A stretch of DNA of 6,195 bases from JBILVQ01 sp044370375 (lineage in GTDB: Bacteria > Bacteroidota > Bacteroidia > UBA4408). Under the pieces are notes generated by a model, which did not search any database, had not been told where the DNA came from, and was given only the letters and a program-made list of their open reading frames with translations. Positions 5,008 through 6,195 of the stretch are shown in pieces (position 1 is the first letter of the stretch; every line of letters starts with the position of its first letter). The stretch is taken from contig JBILVQ010000183.1 in the NCBI GenBank assembly GCA_044370375.1, positions 1-6,195 of the forward strand. Reading direction: 5' to 3'. A program made the position numbers and the translations under genes.

Positions 5008-6195
5008 TCAGGTACTTTTGCTATGCGGTTTATTCATGGTTGCAGCCGGCATGGCTGTTTCCTCCGGTGAGCGATCCCTGCCGGAGTTGTTGCTGCGTTG
5101 GCTTGGCGTTTTTTGTTTCCTTCCTTTTTTGTGGATGAATGGAAAATTCACGCACTGGATTTTATGGAGCATGGTATTCGGCATTGTGCTGGGTTTAGAT
5201 TTTCCAGAAGTGGCCAAAGGAAGCAAGGTTTTGTCCTCCATTTTTCTACAATTGATTAAATCGGTGGTGGCCCCGCTCCTCTTTGGAACCCTTGTGGTCG
5301 GGATTGCCGGTCATGCCAATTTGAAACAGGTAGGTCGCATGGGAGCAAAGTCGTTGCTATACTTTGAAATTGTAACAACCGTTGCCTTGTTTATTGGATT
5401 AGCGGCCATTAATTTTACAGAGGCAGGAGTTGGTGTAAATATGGCCGGCACCGGCAATGCTGAAAGCGTTGCTGTTGTAAAGCCACAAACTTGGGTCGAT
5501 ATTATTTTGCATGTTTTTCCCGAGAATATTGCCAAATCGGTGGCTGAGGGACAGGTATTGCAAGTGGTTGTATTTTCGGTGTTGTTTGGAATGGGCGCAG
5601 CCATGTTAACCAAGGAAAAGCGCGACCCGATGCTTCATTTTTGCGAAAGTCTTTCTGAAGTAATGTTCAAGTTTACCGAAATCATTATGTATTTGGCTCC
5701 CTTCGCAGTTGGAGCAGCCATTGCGCATACGGTGGCCTCTCTTGGATTTGGCGTTTTGGCCAACCTGTTAAAATTGGTAGGCACTCTTTATCTTGCCCTT
5801 GCCGTATTTATTCTGGTGGTGTTGGTCCCTGTTGGCTTAATCATTAAATTGCCTTTTCGACAGTTTCTGAAAGCGGTGGCCGAACCGGTAAGTATCGCCT
5901 TTGCTACCACCAGTTCTGAGTCGGCCTTACCCAAAGCCATGGAAAACATGGAAAAACTTGGGGTTCCAAGAAAAATAGTCTCTTTTGTGATGCCAACAGG
6001 ATATAGTTTTAATCTGGATGGAACAACGCTTTATTTGTCGCTTGCCTCGGTTTTTGTGGCTCAGGCTGCAGGTATTGAACTGAGTTTTGGTCAGCAATTA
6101 CTAATGGTTTTTACGCTTATGCTAACCAGCAAGGGAGTTGCGGGAGTTCCCAGGGCATCCTTGGTTATCCTATTGGGAACAGTAGCGAGTTTCAA
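4988..6195 (+). CDS. Dicarboxylate/amino-acid:cation symporter (DAACS/SLC1 family), 3' end beyond window
   Basis: An open frame of 402 codons plus 2 bases runs off the right edge. It encodes an inner-membrane secondary transporter that would import a C4-dicarboxylate or an acidic or neutral amino acid with Na+ or H+. Family landmarks are: FGIVLGLDFP (canonical TM1, about 64-73); FLQLIKSVVAPLLFGTLVVGI (86-106, TM2); re-entrant hairpin HP1 with TTSSESALP (307-315); TM7 PTGYSFNLDGTTLY (335-348) with the cation-site NxDGT; and HP2 SKGVAGVPRAS (381-391). TM8, which carries the residue that most influences substrate choice, lies outside the window, so the substrate stays open. SSES and GYSFNLDG resemble DctA and GltP more than archaeal aspartate carriers. 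The first 50 or so residues add two hydrophobic segments (8-24 and 33-49) before canonical TM1; an internal ATG at 5135 (M50) would give a family-standard N-terminus. I prefer 4988 because the frame stays open and membrane-like there and overlaps the upstream stop by 20 nt, suggesting translational coupling. Confidence 0.93.
   Translation, partial: MKKERISQVLLLCGLFMVAAGMAVSSGERSLPELLLRWLGVFCFLPFLWMNGKFTHWILWSMVFGIVLGLDFPEVAKGSKVLSSIFLQLIKSVVAPLLFGTLVVGIAGHANLKQVGRMGAKSLLYFEIVTTVALFIGLAAINFTEAGVGVNMAGTGNAESVAVVKPQTWVDIILHVFPENIAKSVAEGQVLQVVVFSVLFGMGAAMLTKEKRDPMLHFCESLSEVMFKFTEIIMYLAPFAVGAAIAHTVASLGFGVLANLLKLVGTLYLALAVFILVVLVPVGLIIKLPFRQFLKAVAEPVSIAFATTSSESALPKAMENMEKLGVPRKIVSFVMPTGYSFNLDGTTLYLSLASVFVAQAAGIELSFGQQLLMVFTLMLTSKGVAGVPRASLVILLGTVASF

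Noticed and set aside
5008..5613. Minus-strand open frames at 5008-5241 and 5311-5613
   Set aside because: Antisense to the symporter gene, which has clear family motifs throughout; no start or promoter context supports them.

Overview
The window looks like a chromosomal fragment from a Bacteroidota (Bacteroidetes) bacterium, probably of the Flavobacteria/Sphingobacteria/Chitinophaga side. The clues are AT-rich intergenic DNA, no Shine-Dalgarno-like sequences at starts, -7 boxes matching TAnnTTTG, a signal peptide cut before Gln, a C-terminal type IX secretion (T9SS) sorting domain, and a multi-repeat DUF349 protein. The exact genus cannot be read from the sequence.

Positions 18-1237 hold an insertion sequence of about 1.2 kb. 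It carries a minus-strand DDE transposase of the IS256 'variant zinc-binding' type. The 20-bp end sequence TAATGGACATTTTTAATGCT occurs once at the right end, inverted, and twice in tandem at the left end, 40 bp apart. The transposase zinc ribbon is present only if translation changes frame at an A7 run a few codons after the ATG. The third expected catalytic acidic residue is Asp instead of Glu. Between the left end and the transposase stop lies a GC-richer, hairpin-rich non-coding segment ending in a 13-bp stem with a UUCG loop. It is a candidate structured RNA or a terminator that blocks read-through into the element.

Positions 1262-1302 are a strong symmetric (bidirectional) terminator, followed on the minus strand by a long gene for a five-repeat DUF349 protein (1315-3315, or 3369 with the upstream ATG). 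Its promoter lies in the divergent intergenic region around 3387-3420, next to an AT-rich palindrome.

From 3459 rightward there is a compact three-gene plus-strand cluster: a secreted beta-propeller protein with a T9SS sorting domain, a small DUF6265-like lipoprotein-sized protein starting 1 nt after the previous stop, and a dicarboxylate/amino-acid:cation symporter (DAACS/SLC1 family) that overlaps the preceding gene by 20 nt and runs off the right edge. The spacing suggests cotranscription and translational coupling, but no shared pathway is evident. I see no complete novel defence or mobile system here. The most interesting signals are in the insertion sequence: the frameshift, the doubled left end and the structured non-coding segment.
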